The notes beneath the pieces were generated by a model. That model made no database searches. It had not been told where the DNA came from and saw nothing but the letters and a program-made list of their open reading frames with translations. Shown here piece after piece: positions 1 through 8,094 of a stretch of DNA of 13,483 nt (the first letter of the stretch is position 1; each line of letters opens with the position of its first letter). Source of the stretch: Chloroflexota bacterium (GTDB taxonomy: Bacteria; Chloroflexota; Limnocylindria; Limnocylindrales; CSP1-4). The stretch is taken from the NCBI GenBank assembly GCA_021785115.1, contig JAJYGO010000478.1, forward strand, positions 1 to 13,483. The letters run 5' to 3'. A program made the translations under genes and the position numbers.

Positions 1-2392
1 CCTCCTGCACCTTCCGGGCGAGCGTGTCCGGCGTGAACGGCTTGCCGAGGAACGCGACATCGGCCTCGAGCTCGTTCCGGCGTCCGATCGCGTCCCGGGT
101 GTAGCCCGAGAGCAGGAGCACGCGCAGGTCGGGCCGGATCGAGCGGAGCGTTCGCGCGACGTCGGGGCCACTCATGCCGGGCATGATGACGTCGGTGACG
201 AGCAGGTCGAGGTGGCGCGGGTCGCGGGCGGCGATCTCCAGCGCCTCCCGTCCGTTGGCCGCGGAGAGCACGACGTAGCCCTGTCGCTCGAGCACCAGGC
301 GGGCGAGATCGCGGACCGCCGGCTCGTCCTCGACGAGCAGCACGGTCTCCGTCCCGCGCGACACCGCCTCGAGGCGTGACGGTTCCCGCTCGCCGCTGAC
401 GCGGCTCACCGCCGGGAAGTAGACCTTGAACGTCGTGCCCATGCCGGGCTCGCTGTAGAGCCAGATGTGGCCGCCGGACTGTCGGACGATTCCGTAGATC
501 GTCGCCAGGCCGAGGCCGGTGCCGCGGCCGCTCTCCTTGGTCGTGAAGAACGGCTCGAACACGTGCGACCTCGTCGCCGCGTCCATGCCGATGCCCGTAT
601 CGCTCACGGCCAGCAGCACGTACCGCCCTGACGCCACCTCGAAGTGCTCCACGGCGTACGCCTGGTCGAACTCCGCGTCGTCGCTCCGGATCGACAGCCG
701 GCCGCCGTCCGGCATCGCATCGCGGGCGTTGACGGCGAGGTTCAGCACGACCTGCTCGAGCTGTGACGGGTCGGCCCGGATGGCGCCGGTCGCCCGGAGC
801 GATGCGTTCAGTTCGATGTGCTCGCCGATCAGGCGCCGGATGAGCGGCTCCATGCGGGCGACGACGTCATTCGGGTCGAGCACGCGCGGCTGGAGGACCT
901 GGCGGCGGCTGAACGCGAGCAGCTGCTGGGTCAGGCTCGCAGCGCGCTGCGCGGCATTCCGGATCGCCTCGACGTGCTCGCGAGCCGGGTCGGTCGGATC
1001 CAGCTCGTCGATCAAGAGCTCGCTGTAGCCGGTGATCGCGGTCAGGATGTTGTTGAAGTCGTGGGCGACGCCGCCCGCGAGCCGGCCGATGCTCTCCATC
1101 TTCTGCGCCTGCAGCAGCTGCTCCTCGAGCTGCCTGCGCGAGGTGATGTCGCGGTCGATCCGCGACTCGCCGACGACGCGCCCCTGCGCGTCCCGCAGCG
1201 GCCAGATGGTCAGCGAGACGTCGACCCGTCTGCCGTTCTTCGCGATCCGCCGCGTCTCGTGCGCATGGATGCGCTCCCCCCGCGCGACCCGTCGGCGCAT
1301 CGCGTGCAGCTCCTCGTGCAGGTCCTCGGGAACGATGCGGTCGAGCTTGTGGCCGAGCATCTCGTCGGCCGTGTAGCCGAAGATCCGGGTCGCGCCGGCG
1401 TTCCAGCTGGTGACCGTCCCGTCGAGGGTCGTCGAGACGATGCCGTCCTCCGCCGACTCGACGATCTCCGCCAGCAGCGCGCGCTGCTCGTGCTCTGCCT
1501 CGGCCCGCTCGCGCGCCGTTCGCTCGGCCTCGTACAGCCGCGACCGTTCGAGCGCCTGTGCCGTCTCCTGGGCGAGCGCCCCGAGGAAGTCCCGGTCGAT
1601 GCGTCCGAAGTCCCGGCGCTCGTCGAACACGATCTCGAGGCCGCCGACCGGCCGGCCCTCGACGAGCAGCGGGAGGTGCGCCGTGGCGCCCGCCGGTTTG
1701 CGCACGTCGAGGAGCAGCGCGTCACGGGTGCCTCGCCGCGCGGGATCGCCGAACAGGAGCGCCTGGCGCTCGCGGATCGCGCGCGCGAGCGCGAGCGGCG
1801 CGTACACGGACGCGGTGCCGGTGCGGGCGGCGTCTGATGTCGCGCCATCGGTCCGGACGAGCTCGAGCCGCTGCTCGTCGGACAGCAGCACCAGGCACCC
1901 TGCCCGGGCGCCGATCGCCGGCAGGGCCTGCCGGATGACGACGTCGGCGACGTCCGCGGGCGTCAGCGCGCCGGCGAGCGCGATTCCCACGCCGAGCAGG
2001 GCCCGCACGCGGTCCTCGGCACCGCTCCGCATCGTCACGTCGACGACCACGACGTTGAGACCGGCGATGGCCTGCGAATCGTCCCGGAGCGGCAGATAGC
2101 TCGCGAGCCATCGGCCCGGCGCGCGATGGCGCGCGCCGAGCGCGCTCGCATCGAGCTCGACGTTCACCACGGGAACGCCGGTCCGCAGGACACGGCGCAT
2201 CAGGCCGACGATCTCGGGATCGATCTCCGGTGAGACTTCCTGGACCGTGCGACCCACGTGCTCGTCGCGCGGCACCCCGGTCAGCGCGGCGAGCGCCGGG
2301 TTGACGCGCACGTAGCGCAGGCCGTCGTCGAGCGTGCCGAGACCGACCGGCGCGTCGTCGAGCAGCCGGTCGGGGCGCGTCAGCGGACTCAT
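1..2392 (-). CDS. Hybrid sensor histidine kinase (PAS-GAF-PAS-HisKA-HATPase-REC), 3' end outside window
   Basis: Signal-transducing kinase that autophosphorylates on His and passes phosphate to its own receiver. I read 797 residues from the ATG at 2392. Order: PAS about 1-120, GAF about 130-282, a short coiled coil, PAS about 306-425, then the H-box GGVAHDFNN with phospho-acceptor His444. The ATPase follows, with N-box NARDAMP (Asn555), G1 box DTGIGM (Asp598) and G2 box GRGTGLGL. The receiver begins about 680 and has the acidic pair in LLVEDEP, phospho-acceptor Asp734 in TDVIMPGMSG, and the Lys of LGKPF near the window edge; only a few residues should be missing. No membrane helix is visible, so it is probably cytosolic. 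The two PAS domains and the GAF domain suggest a small-molecule, redox or light cue, but the ligand is unknown. No separate response regulator lies in the window. The start is uncertain: a purine-rich AGGAG lies about 18 bases upstream of the ATG, and an in-frame GTG lies at 2452. Confidence 0.93.
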   Translation of the reverse strand, partial: MSPLTRPDRLLDDAPVGLGTLDDGLRYVRVNPALAALTGVPRDEHVGRTVQEVSPEIDPEIVGLMRRVLRTGVPVVNVELDASALGARHRAPGRWLASYLPLRDDSQAIAGLNVVVVDVTMRSGAEDRVRALLGVGIALAGALTPADVADVVIRQALPAIGARAGCLVLLSDEQRLELVRTDGATSDAARTGTASVYAPLALARAIRERQALLFGDPARRGTRDALLLDVRKPAGATAHLPLLVEGRPVGGLEIVFDERRDFGRIDRDFLGALAQETAQALERSRLYEAERTARERAEAEHEQRALLAEIVESAEDGIVSTTLDGTVTSWNAGATRIFGYTADEMLGHKLDRIVPEDLHEELHAMRRRVARGERIHAHETRRIAKNGRRVDVSLTIWPLRDAQGRVVGESRIDRDITSRRQLEEQLLQAQKMESIGRLAGGVAHDFNNILTAITGYSELLIDELDPTDPAREHVEAIRNAAQRAASLTQQLLAFSRRQVLQPRVLDPNDVVARMEPLIRRLIGEHIELNASLRATGAIRADPSQLEQVVLNLAVNARDAMPDGGRLSIRSDDAEFDQAYAVEHFEVASGRYVLLAVSDTGIGMDAATRSHVFEPFFTTKESGRGTGLGLATIYGIVRQSGGHIWLYSEPGMGTTFKVYFPAVSRVSGEREPSRLEAVSRGTETVLLVEDEPAVRDLARLVLERQGYVVLSAANGREALEIAARDPRHLDLLVTDVIMPGMSGPDVARTLRSIRPDLRVLLLSGYTRDAIGRRNELEADVAFLGKPFTPDTLARKVQE

Positions 2393-2649
2393 CGTGTAGC
2401 GGAACGCACTCTCCTGAGCGTCGCGTCTCCGCGGCGCAACGCGCGACCCCACGACGGCGAGGACCCTTGCAGCGCCATCGCATGCAGGGCGCCCCGGATG
2501 TCGGGCGGATGCCGTAGGACCGTCGGGTCACAGGTGCCGGGACGGGCCGAACGATCGAGTGGGCAGTTTCGGTACCAACAGGACGGTCCCAGGTGCGGGC
2601 GCCGGGCCATACGGTCGGGATGCCTCATCACCCCCGGAGAAGGCCTGCC
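2393..2649. other. Divergent intergenic region between kinase and secreted hydrolase
   Basis: These 257 bases separate two genes that point away from each other, so both promoters should lie here. I see no convincing -35/-10 pair on either strand. The only clear signal is a ribosome binding site, GGAGAAGG, six bases before the ATG at 2650. The long ORFs across this segment on both strands read as Arg/Pro-rich translations typical of GC-rich non-coding or antisense frames. Confidence 0.5.
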
Positions 2650-5262
2650 ATGACCCACAGCCCACGATCCGCGGCATATCGAATCCTGCCGAACCGCCTG
2701 GCCGCCACGATCCGCCGGACTCGCGCCGGCCGACTGATGGCGATCCCGCGCGTGCTCGCTCGACCGCGCCTTGCGAGCCTCGGCGCGGTGGCCCTCGTCG
2801 TCGCGCTGCTCGGCGCTGCGACGCCGGCCGTGTTCGGAGCGCGTCAGGCCGTCGCGGCCACGGATCTGTCGGTGCTGCGCTGGGGGATCGTGGGCAACGA
2901 CGGCACGCAGCTGGCGGCCGAGCGCGCGGCGGGGGTGACCGCGAAGCTCGTCGACCTGTCGTGGGCCGCGTACATGCCGAAGCCGGGCACGGAGAACCCG
3001 TCGTACGTCTCGTCCGTGCGCAGCCAGATCGCGTCGCTCCGCAAGGCCGGGTTCGCGGTGATCCTCGGGCTCGGCGTGCAGTCGGCGCCGTCGTGGGTCC
3101 ACGCCAACTACGCGAACACCTACTACGTGGACCAGTACGGGGAACGCTACGACGGCGGGACAACGCCGGGATCGGGCGACGTGAACTTCGTCTGGAACCC
3201 GACGATGCGGGCGCTCCAGCAGCAGTACCTCGGCCGCGTGTTCGCCGACCTGGGCACGAACTTCGCGGCCGTCCGGCTCGGCGGGGGCCGGTACGGTGAG
3301 CTGGGGTATCCCGTCGCCGCCACGTCCGCGCATTCCAACACGTACTGGGCGTTCGATGCGAACGCAGCTGCGACCAACCCGGTTCCTGGCTGGACGCCCG
3401 GAATGGCATCTCCGAACGGGGAAGCCGGCACGTTCCTGAACTGGTATCTGGCGAAGCTGGCCGACTACGAGACCTGGCAGGTCTCGACCCTGCGCCAGTA
3501 CTACGCGGGCCCGGCCATGATGCTGTTCCCGAGCTGGGGGATCCGCCCGGGACAGGCGCAGGCCGCGATCGACGTCAACCTGAACGGCTCGACGAGCGCG
3601 GAGATCAACGGGGAGGTCCAGCGCGGGTATGACTACGCGCGGCTCGTCGCCGCGATCGCAGATCCGAACGTCATCATCCAGACCGACTGGCTCGACGCCC
3701 CGTACGGCAACGATTCGAGCACGAACCCGGACGACTCGACCCCACAGCACTACCTTGCCTCGCTCGCCGCGCCCCGGGGGCTTGACGTCTACGGCCAGAA
3801 CACGGGACAGGGGAGCGCGAGCGTGATGGCGTTCGCCGTGTCCCAGGCGATGGCGTACGGTCTCGTCGGCATGTCGTGGTACAACGAGAGCCAGCTCTTC
3901 TCCGGTAGCTACGCGACGCTCAGCGACTACGCGGCCCAGATCGCGTCGCATCCGGCCCCGACGGCCACGCCGACGCCGACGGCTACTCCGTCGCCGATGC
4001 CCACGCCCACCTCGTCGTCGACACCGCCGCCGACCACGTCGCCCTCTGCCACGCCTTCGCCGACGCCGGTAGCCACCGCGACTCCTTCTCCCACCCCTCA
4101 GCCGACGTCGACTCCGTCGCCCACCCCGGCGCCCGTCGCGACCCCGACGCCTGCCCCCACCCCCACTCCGACCGCTCCGGCAGCGGCCAACGTCCGATGG
4201 GGTCTGATCGGCAACGGGACGAGCAGCAACGGCTCCGAGGCCGCGGCCGGCATCACGACGAAGATGGTGAGCCTGAACTGGGGCGCCGACGAGCCGAGCG
4301 AGGGCACCTTCTCGACGAGCTACGAGCAGTCGATCGCCGCCATCATCGCGGCGGACCGCGCCGCCGGCTTCAACATCATCCTCTCGCTCGGCGTGCAGTA
4401 CGACCCGGCCTGGCTGCACACCTACGCGAACAGCTACTACGTCGACCAGTACGGCGACGCGTACGTCGACAGCGCGGGCGCGGACGCCGACTTCGTGTGG
4501 AACGCCACGATGCGCCAGAAGATGGCGGCGTACATCGCCCACGTCTTCAGCGTGTTCGGGACGAACTTCGCGGCCGTCCGCATCGGCGGCGGCCACTACG
4601 GCGAGCTGGGTTTCCCGCCCAACGGCTACAACGGCCACGCGAACACGTACTGGGCCTGGAGCGCCGGAGCGCAGGCGTCGGACCCGGTACCCGGCTGGCT
4701 GCCGGGCCAGGCATCTCCGAACGGCGAGGCGCAGACGTTCTGGAACTGGTACGACGGCTCGCTGACGAGCTACCTGCAGTGGCAGATCGCGACGCTCCGC
4801 GCGAGCTACGCCGGGCCGCTCATCGTCCTGGAACCCGGGTTCGGCGCGCGGCCGTCGGGCATCTCCGCCGCGATCGCGGACAACCTGAACGGTGCGAGCT
4901 CGCAGGAGATCAACGGCGAGATCCAGACCGCGCACGACTACACCGCGCACGCCCAGGCGATCTCGGACCCGAACGTCTGGCTCGACTCGACCTGGCTCGA
5001 CTGCCCGTACGGCAACGACAGCTCGAGCGACCCGACGCAGCGGACGCCCATCGGCTACCTCGCCTACCTTGCGAGTCAGCGAGGATTGCAGCTCTACGGC
5101 GAGAACACGGGGAACGGCTCCGCGTCGGACATGCAGTTCACGGTCGGCCAGGCCGTCAAGTGGGGACTGCAGGGCTTCGTCTGGATGAACGAGACGCAGC
5201 TCCTGTCCGGGAACTACGCAACGCTGAGCAACTACGCGGCCCTGATCGCCGCGAACCCGTGA
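2650..5262 (+). CDS. Secreted two-domain beta-amylase-like (GH14-like) glycoside hydrolase, tandem duplicated domains
   Basis: An 870-residue exported protein, probably acting on an extracellular polysaccharide. The ATG at 2650 is chosen because GGAGAAGG lies six bases before it. The N-terminus is basic; a hydrophobic stretch ([16 protein letters not shown]) followed by RQAVAA looks like a long Sec signal. Domain 1 spans about 72-434. A Pro/Thr/Ser linker covers about 435-512. Domain 2 spans about 514-870. The two domains are plainly homologous: both carry [38 protein letters not shown] and PYGNDSS. The order YxDQYG, then GELGYP, then F-NWY, then YGENTG parallels plant and bacterial beta-amylases (GELRYP carries the catalytic acid, GEN-AL the base). 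On that reading the acids are Glu217 and Glu652. The base is Glu818 in domain 2, while domain 1 has Gln383. The family assignment is inference from motifs; a GH42-like or unclassified TIM-barrel hydrolase is the alternative. A 3' hairpin follows. Confidence 0.75.
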   Translation: MTHSPRSAAYRILPNRLAATIRRTRAGRLMAIPRVLARPRLASLGAVALVVALLGAATPAVFGARQAVAATDLSVLRWGIVGNDGTQLAAERAAGVTAKLVDLSWAAYMPKPGTENPSYVSSVRSQIASLRKAGFAVILGLGVQSAPSWVHANYANTYYVDQYGERYDGGTTPGSGDVNFVWNPTMRALQQQYLGRVFADLGTNFAAVRLGGGRYGELGYPVAATSAHSNTYWAFDANAAATNPVPGWTPGMASPNGEAGTFLNWYLAKLADYETWQVSTLRQYYAGPAMMLFPSWGIRPGQAQAAIDVNLNGSTSAEINGEVQRGYDYARLVAAIADPNVIIQTDWLDAPYGNDSSTNPDDSTPQHYLASLAAPRGLDVYGQNTGQGSASVMAFAVSQAMAYGLVGMSWYNESQLFSGSYATLSDYAAQIASHPAPTATPTPTATPSPMPTPTSSSTPPPTTSPSATPSPTPVATATPSPTPQPTSTPSPTPAPVATPTPAPTPTPTAPAAANVRWGLIGNGTSSNGSEAAAGITTKMVSLNWGADEPSEGTFSTSYEQSIAAIIAADRAAGFNIILSLGVQYDPAWLHTYANSYYVDQYGDAYVDSAGADADFVWNATMRQKMAAYIAHVFSVFGTNFAAVRIGGGHYGELGFPPNGYNGHANTYWAWSAGAQASDPVPGWLPGQASPNGEAQTFWNWYDGSLTSYLQWQIATLRASYAGPLIVLEPGFGARPSGISAAIADNLNGASSQEINGEIQTAHDYTAHAQAISDPNVWLDSTWLDCPYGNDSSSDPTQRTPIGYLAYLASQRGLQLYGENTGNGSASDMQFTVGQAVKWGLQGFVWMNETQLLSGNYATLSNYAALIAANP
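3952..4185 (+). repeat. Low-complexity Pro/Thr/Ser linker coding repeat
   Basis: Inside the secreted hydrolase, about 78 codons are almost all Pro, Thr, Ser, Ala or Val in irregular TPTPTAT and SPTP steps. It joins two folded domains and should be an extended, protease-resistant or O-glycosylated spacer. The DNA is correspondingly repetitive (cgacgcc/cccacc steps), a likely place for length variation between strains. Confidence 0.85.
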
Positions 5263-5293
5263 TCGCCACCATCAGCTGACCGGCGCGCGTCAT

Positions 5294-5322
5294 GGCCGCG
5301 GCCGGCATTGCCGGTCGCGGTC
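5294..5322 (+). terminator. GC-rich hairpin downstream of the secreted hydrolase
   Basis: Thirteen paired positions (5294-5306 with 5310-5322, two of them G-U) close a three-base ATT loop. The hairpin starts 31 bases after the stop codon at 5262. Only a short TCTTC follows, so there is no proper U tract. In very GC-rich genomes such hairpins often serve as terminators or 3' mRNA stabilisers, so the terminator call is an inference from position and strength. Confidence 0.55.
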
Positions 5323-5477
5323 TTCGCGAATGGTCCGGGTCGCGATAGGACGGAAATCCCGCTGGACGGGGACGTCTGCGGGAGGACGATTCGAGACCGT
5401 GACGGCCGATCGCGGAGCCTGTTCACGACCCACCCGCCGCGTGCGTCGGGACCACCCTGCTGAGCTCGGAGCGTGCC

Positions 5478-5672
5478 ATGTCGGTGCTGACCAAGATCCC
5501 TGTTGACGTCCGAGGGCGGGAGTGGATCCGCCAGCTCGACGTCGAGGCCGCGCGGCGAGCGAGCCCGGCTTCGGGTGCGCCGGACGGACAGGGGGTCGAG
5601 AAGCGCGAGGCCGGGAATGCGGTCGGCGACGGCGGGGGAGTCGCGACGCAGGCATCCGGCGCAGCGGGCTGA
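5478..5672 (+). CDS. Doubtful small ORF, 64 residues, unknown
   Basis: This ORF has a GGAG box six bases before its ATG and about 80 percent G/C at third positions, so it could be a real small gene. The first 25 residues (MSVLTKIPVDVRGREWIRQL and on) have a mixed, protein-like composition. The rest is Gly/Ala/Ser-rich and unstructured. I recognise no family, signal peptide or membrane helix. It lies between the hydrolase hairpin and a strong inverted repeat, convergent to the lipoprotein gene. It may equally be chance coding in a 550-base gene-poor stretch, which otherwise holds only the two hairpins. Confidence 0.3.
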   Translation: MSVLTKIPVDVRGREWIRQLDVEAARRASPASGAPDGQGVEKREAGNAVGDGGGVATQASGAAG

Positions 5673-5737
5673 GGCGGCGCCGGCGGACCGACGTCAGGCG
5701 GCGTCGGAGGGCTCGAGCGGGTACATCCTTGGTTCGT

Positions 5738-5768
5738 CGCGCGTCACGCGTCGGCCGCGTGACGCGCG
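5738..5768. terminator. Perfect 13-bp inverted repeat between convergent genes
   Basis: Arms 5738-5750 and 5756-5768 are perfectly complementary around a TCGGC loop. The hairpin lies 45 bases past the stop of the minus-strand lipoprotein gene and 65 bases past the plus-strand 64-codon ORF, the usual place for a bidirectional terminator. Neither side has a T tract. A protein-binding palindrome is the alternative. Confidence 0.55.
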
Positions 5769-5813
5769 CCGGTACCTCTCGGCGTCCCGCTCGGACCGTG
5801 TGGGTGGGCGTCG

Positions 5814-6935
5814 TCACTGCGGGGGCGTGAGGCTCCCGGCGGTGATGTCCCTGATCAGCGCGTCGGCCTTCGCCCTGACGTTCGCCGGGAGGCTGTAGCC
5901 GGAGTTGAACTGGATCACTTCGCCGCCATTCCCGAGCGTGATCGAGTACGTGGCGCCTCCGAGCGTCCCGTGCCGGATCTCCGTGAACATCTGGTGGAGC
6001 GCGGGCGCCCAGTTGTAGACCTCGGTCGCCACCACGTTCTTTGGCGCGAGCGACTCCATCGGCCAGTCGTTGCCGAACCACGCCAGGTCGTTCTGGCGCG
6101 CAACTCCGATCGCGCCCGACGACGCCTGCGTGGTCCCTGCCAGCACGTCGGCTCCGCCGGCCACGAACGTCTTGGCCGCCGTGGCGTACAGGCTCGCGTC
6201 GCTGTAGGAACCGGTGTAGACGGGGTGGATCGTGACCGTGGGGTCGACCGCCTTCGCGCCGGCCGCGAACCCGTCGATGAACAGCTTGTCGTCGCCGGCG
6301 GCGATCGGACCGATCGCGCCGAGCACGTGCGACTTGCTCAGCATCGCGGCCATCGCGCCCTCCACGTAGCCACCCTCGTTTGCGGCAGCGAGGTACGCGA
6401 AGACGTTGGGCAGGTTGAACGTCGAGCCCGCCGTGCCCCAGGCGAACGAGACCTTGGGGAACTGCGGCGCGAGCTGCTGGATCGTCGAGCCGTACTGCGA
6501 GCCGTGGGCGATGATCAGGCCATAGCCCTCGGACGCGTACTGCCGGATGATCGTGCCCGCGTCCGCGACGACGAACTGGTTGTCCGAGATCGCGATCTGC
6601 AGGTTGTCGCTCTTGTCGAGGCTCTGCAGCGCCGCGACCATCGACTGCGTCCAGCTGAGGTCGCTGCGGGAGCTCGGAGCCACGAGCGCGACCTTGATGG
6701 GGGTTGTTGCCACCGCCGTACTCGCGCCCGCTCCCGGCGAAGCGACCGGCGCGGCCGAGGCGACCGAGGGGGCTGCCGCCGGGCTCGCGGACAGGCTGGC
6801 GGGGGCGGAGCTGGAGGCAGGGGCGGTCGACGCAGCCGGCGCCCCGGTCGCGGCCGCGCCGCAGCCAGTCGCTGCCACGGTCGCAAGCACAGCCAACCCC
6901 GCCACGAGTCGGCGCCCTCGAGTTTCCGTCTGCAC
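5814..6935 (-). CDS. BMP-family ABC transporter substrate-binding lipoprotein
   Basis: A 373-residue lipid-anchored binding protein of the Bmp/Med family (BmpA, PnrA, RbsB-like fold), which captures purine nucleosides or related small molecules for an ABC importer. The start is the GTG at 6935, seven bases after GGGAGG; upstream in-frame codons lack these signals. The signal peptide (RGRRLVAGLAVLATVAATGC) ends at lipobox Cys25. An Ala/Ser/Pro-rich tether runs to about residue 75. The binding domain then shows family features: KVALVAP at the first strand, SDLSWTQ, YGLIIAHGSQYG, EGGYVEGAMAAMLSKS followed by IGPIAAGDDK, and a WFGNDWP segment late in the domain. No ATPase or permease of a nucleoside importer adjoins it, so partners must be elsewhere. 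Ligand specificity cannot be read from the sequence. Confidence 0.9.
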   Translation of the reverse strand: MQTETRGRRLVAGLAVLATVAATGCGAAATGAPAASTAPASSSAPASLSASPAAAPSVASAAPVASPGAGASTAVATTPIKVALVAPSSRSDLSWTQSMVAALQSLDKSDNLQIAISDNQFVVADAGTIIRQYASEGYGLIIAHGSQYGSTIQQLAPQFPKVSFAWGTAGSTFNLPNVFAYLAAANEGGYVEGAMAAMLSKSHVLGAIGPIAAGDDKLFIDGFAAGAKAVDPTVTIHPVYTGSYSDASLYATAAKTFVAGGADVLAGTTQASSGAIGVARQNDLAWFGNDWPMESLAPKNVVATEVYNWAPALHQMFTEIRHGTLGGATYSITLGNGGEVIQFNSGYSLPANVRAKADALIRDITAGSLTPPQ

Positions 6936-7106
6936 TGTCACACCTCCCACTGCGTCACCCGCTCCCGCTCGGTCACAGGCGCGAACTTCCGGACCGTTCG
7001 CCCAGCGGCCTCCCGCGGGCGAAGTTGCCTCGACGTCCTGCCGGGGCATTCCCCCACGTCGGCCGGCCTCGATCCTACCCTTCCAGGCCAGCGGGCGGCG
7101 CGGCGT

Positions 7107-7334
7107 TCAGCTCGAGCGGCGGCGTCTCGGAGGCGACTGCCGACGGCGACCGCGACGCCTCAGCCCGCGCACAGACGGGAGCGTCGCGAGGATCGTGGCG
7201 CGCCGGCGCGTGACGTTGCAGGCGGCGGCGAGCCCGCCGAAGAGCGCCGCTCCGGCGAACCACGACAGCATCGAGCCGGTCAGCGCGCCGAGGACCAGGC
7301 CGAACGCGGGGCCGATCACCCCCCTGACCGCCAT
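7107..7334 (-). CDS. Small hypothetical membrane protein, possibly 5'-truncated
   Basis: From the only available ATG (7334) this encodes 75 residues. One or two hydrophobic segments (VIGPAFGLVLGALTG and SWFAGAALFGGLAAA) are followed by a very basic tail ending RRRRSS. The reading frame stays open upstream, and the codons just before the ATG encode another helix-like stretch (SISIVAAGLAGIPVVDA) without any ATG, GTG or TTG start. That suggests the ORF is the remnant of a longer membrane protein whose 5' end was lost in the neighbouring repeat region. No Shine-Dalgarno is seen. I do not recognise the family. Confidence 0.4.
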   Translation of the reverse strand: MAVRGVIGPAFGLVLGALTGSMLSWFAGAALFGGLAAACNVTRRRATILATLPSVRGLRRRGRRRQSPPRRRRSS

Positions 7335-7485
7335 CGCGTCGACGACGGGGATGCCGGCGAGGCCCGCCGCGACGATCGAAATGGAGGCCCAGGCGGAGGT
7401 CCGGACTACGGCCCCGTCTGTCCGGGCGGACTCTCGCGCAACGGCCGACGCCCCGCCGACACGCGCCGTCCCGCGCGCGCCGACG

Positions 7486-7557
7486 CCGGGCGCCGTCGTC
7501 AGCCGGGCGCCGTCGTCAGCCGGGCGCCGTCGTCAGCCGGGCGCCGTCGTCAGCCGG
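7486..7557. repeat. 17-bp tandem repeat, four copies plus a partial
   Basis: The unit CCGGGCGCCGTCGTCAG occurs four times without mismatch (7486-7502, 7503-7519, 7520-7536, 7537-7553), then CCGG begins a fifth. Because 17 is not a multiple of three, gain or loss of one copy shifts any reading frame through it. It lies at the 3' end of the GH2 remnant and upstream of the truncated-looking membrane ORF. Confidence 0.95.
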
Positions 7558-7799
7558 CCGCGTGTAGTGGTCCAGCGGGATCTCCTCCCAGACGGCGCGA
7601 AGCCGAGGCGATCCGCCAGCATGAGGAGCGCCGGAGGGGCAGGCCGGTGGCCCGGCCGGATGAGCGTCGCCGCCACGGCGCGGGCCTGCCGGAGGAGCGT
7701 CAACGCATCGGTCGCGTGCACGAGCGGCATCCCGCGAACGGCGTTTCCGGCCGCGTCGACCTCGATGTGCTCCGGCTCCGCGTTCACCCCGGCGAACAT
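7546..7799 (-). pseudogene. Frameshifted remnant of a family 2 glycoside hydrolase catalytic domain
   Basis: One frame, from 7799 downward, reads ...ATLIRPGHRPAPPALLMLADRLGFA. Near 7592-7598 the homology jumps by one base into another frame reading VWEEIPLDHYTRPADD. Joined, this is the segment of GH2 enzymes (beta-galactosidase, beta-glucuronidase) usually seen as 'GAN-IR-GHYP-PP---LADRLG--VWEEIP'. The domain's sandwich modules upstream and the acid/base (NE) and nucleophile regions downstream are absent; the 3' side runs into the 17-bp repeat. Upstream, 7800-7863 holds a third possible coding piece (MADGSVPLDARIHRRLAG) in the second frame. I read this as a decayed gene fragment. An intact small gene of unknown role is possible but would split the conserved motif. 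Confidence 0.5.
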
Positions 7800-7922
7800 G
7801 ACCGGCCAGACGCCGGTGGATCCGCGCGTCGAGGGGGACCGAGCCGTCCGCCATGCAGGGCAATGCCGAGCCCAGCGCGTAATACGCGTGCCATCGCAGC
7901 CGCAGGCTTCAGTGTCGTCGCC

Positions 7923-8078
7923 TCATCTCGCGGCCAGGGCCACGGCGGCCGCCACGATGAGCACCGCGTACCCGGCGACCGCCACCCGGTTGCCGCGCCG
8001 GGTCCCGTGATTGAGCCGGCCGACCACGATGAGGACGGCGGCCACCACGACGAGCAGGATCGCCAGCGAACGAGACAT
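7923..8078 (-). CDS. Small two-helix membrane protein, paralogue of its upstream neighbour
   Basis: A 51-residue peptide from the ATG at 8078 (MSRSLAILLVVVAAVLIVVG...). Two hydrophobic stretches flank a short polar turn, GRLNHGTRRGNR. It aligns along its length with the protein encoded just upstream, sharing ILIVVGRLN and VAGYAVLIVAA. The gap between the two genes is only 16 bases, so they are co-transcribed. GAGG lies about ten bases before the start. The family is not recognised. It is too short to be an enzyme, so a role as a small membrane accessory is plausible. Confidence 0.6.
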   Translation of the reverse strand: MSRSLAILLVVVAAVLIVVGRLNHGTRRGNRVAVAGYAVLIVAAAVALAAR

Positions 8079-8094
8079 GAGCCGGGTCCTCGGA

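Noticed and set aside
818..1837. Plus-strand ORF of 339 codons
   Set aside because: Antisense to the kinase; Arg/Ala/Leu/Asp-rich with no domain, while the minus strand shows complete PAS, GAF, kinase and receiver motifs.
2389..4950. Minus-strand ORF of 853 codons
   Set aside because: Antisense to the secreted hydrolase; full of Arg, Val and Gly runs, no motif, explained by GC-rich codon bias of the real gene.
7486..7557. CRISPR array
   Set aside because: Copies are directly adjacent with no spacers and the unit is only 17 bases, so it is a plain tandem repeat.
6547..8010. Plus-strand ORF of 487 codons
   Set aside because: Ala/Pro/Thr/Arg-rich antisense of the lipoprotein and membrane ORF; no start context and no family.
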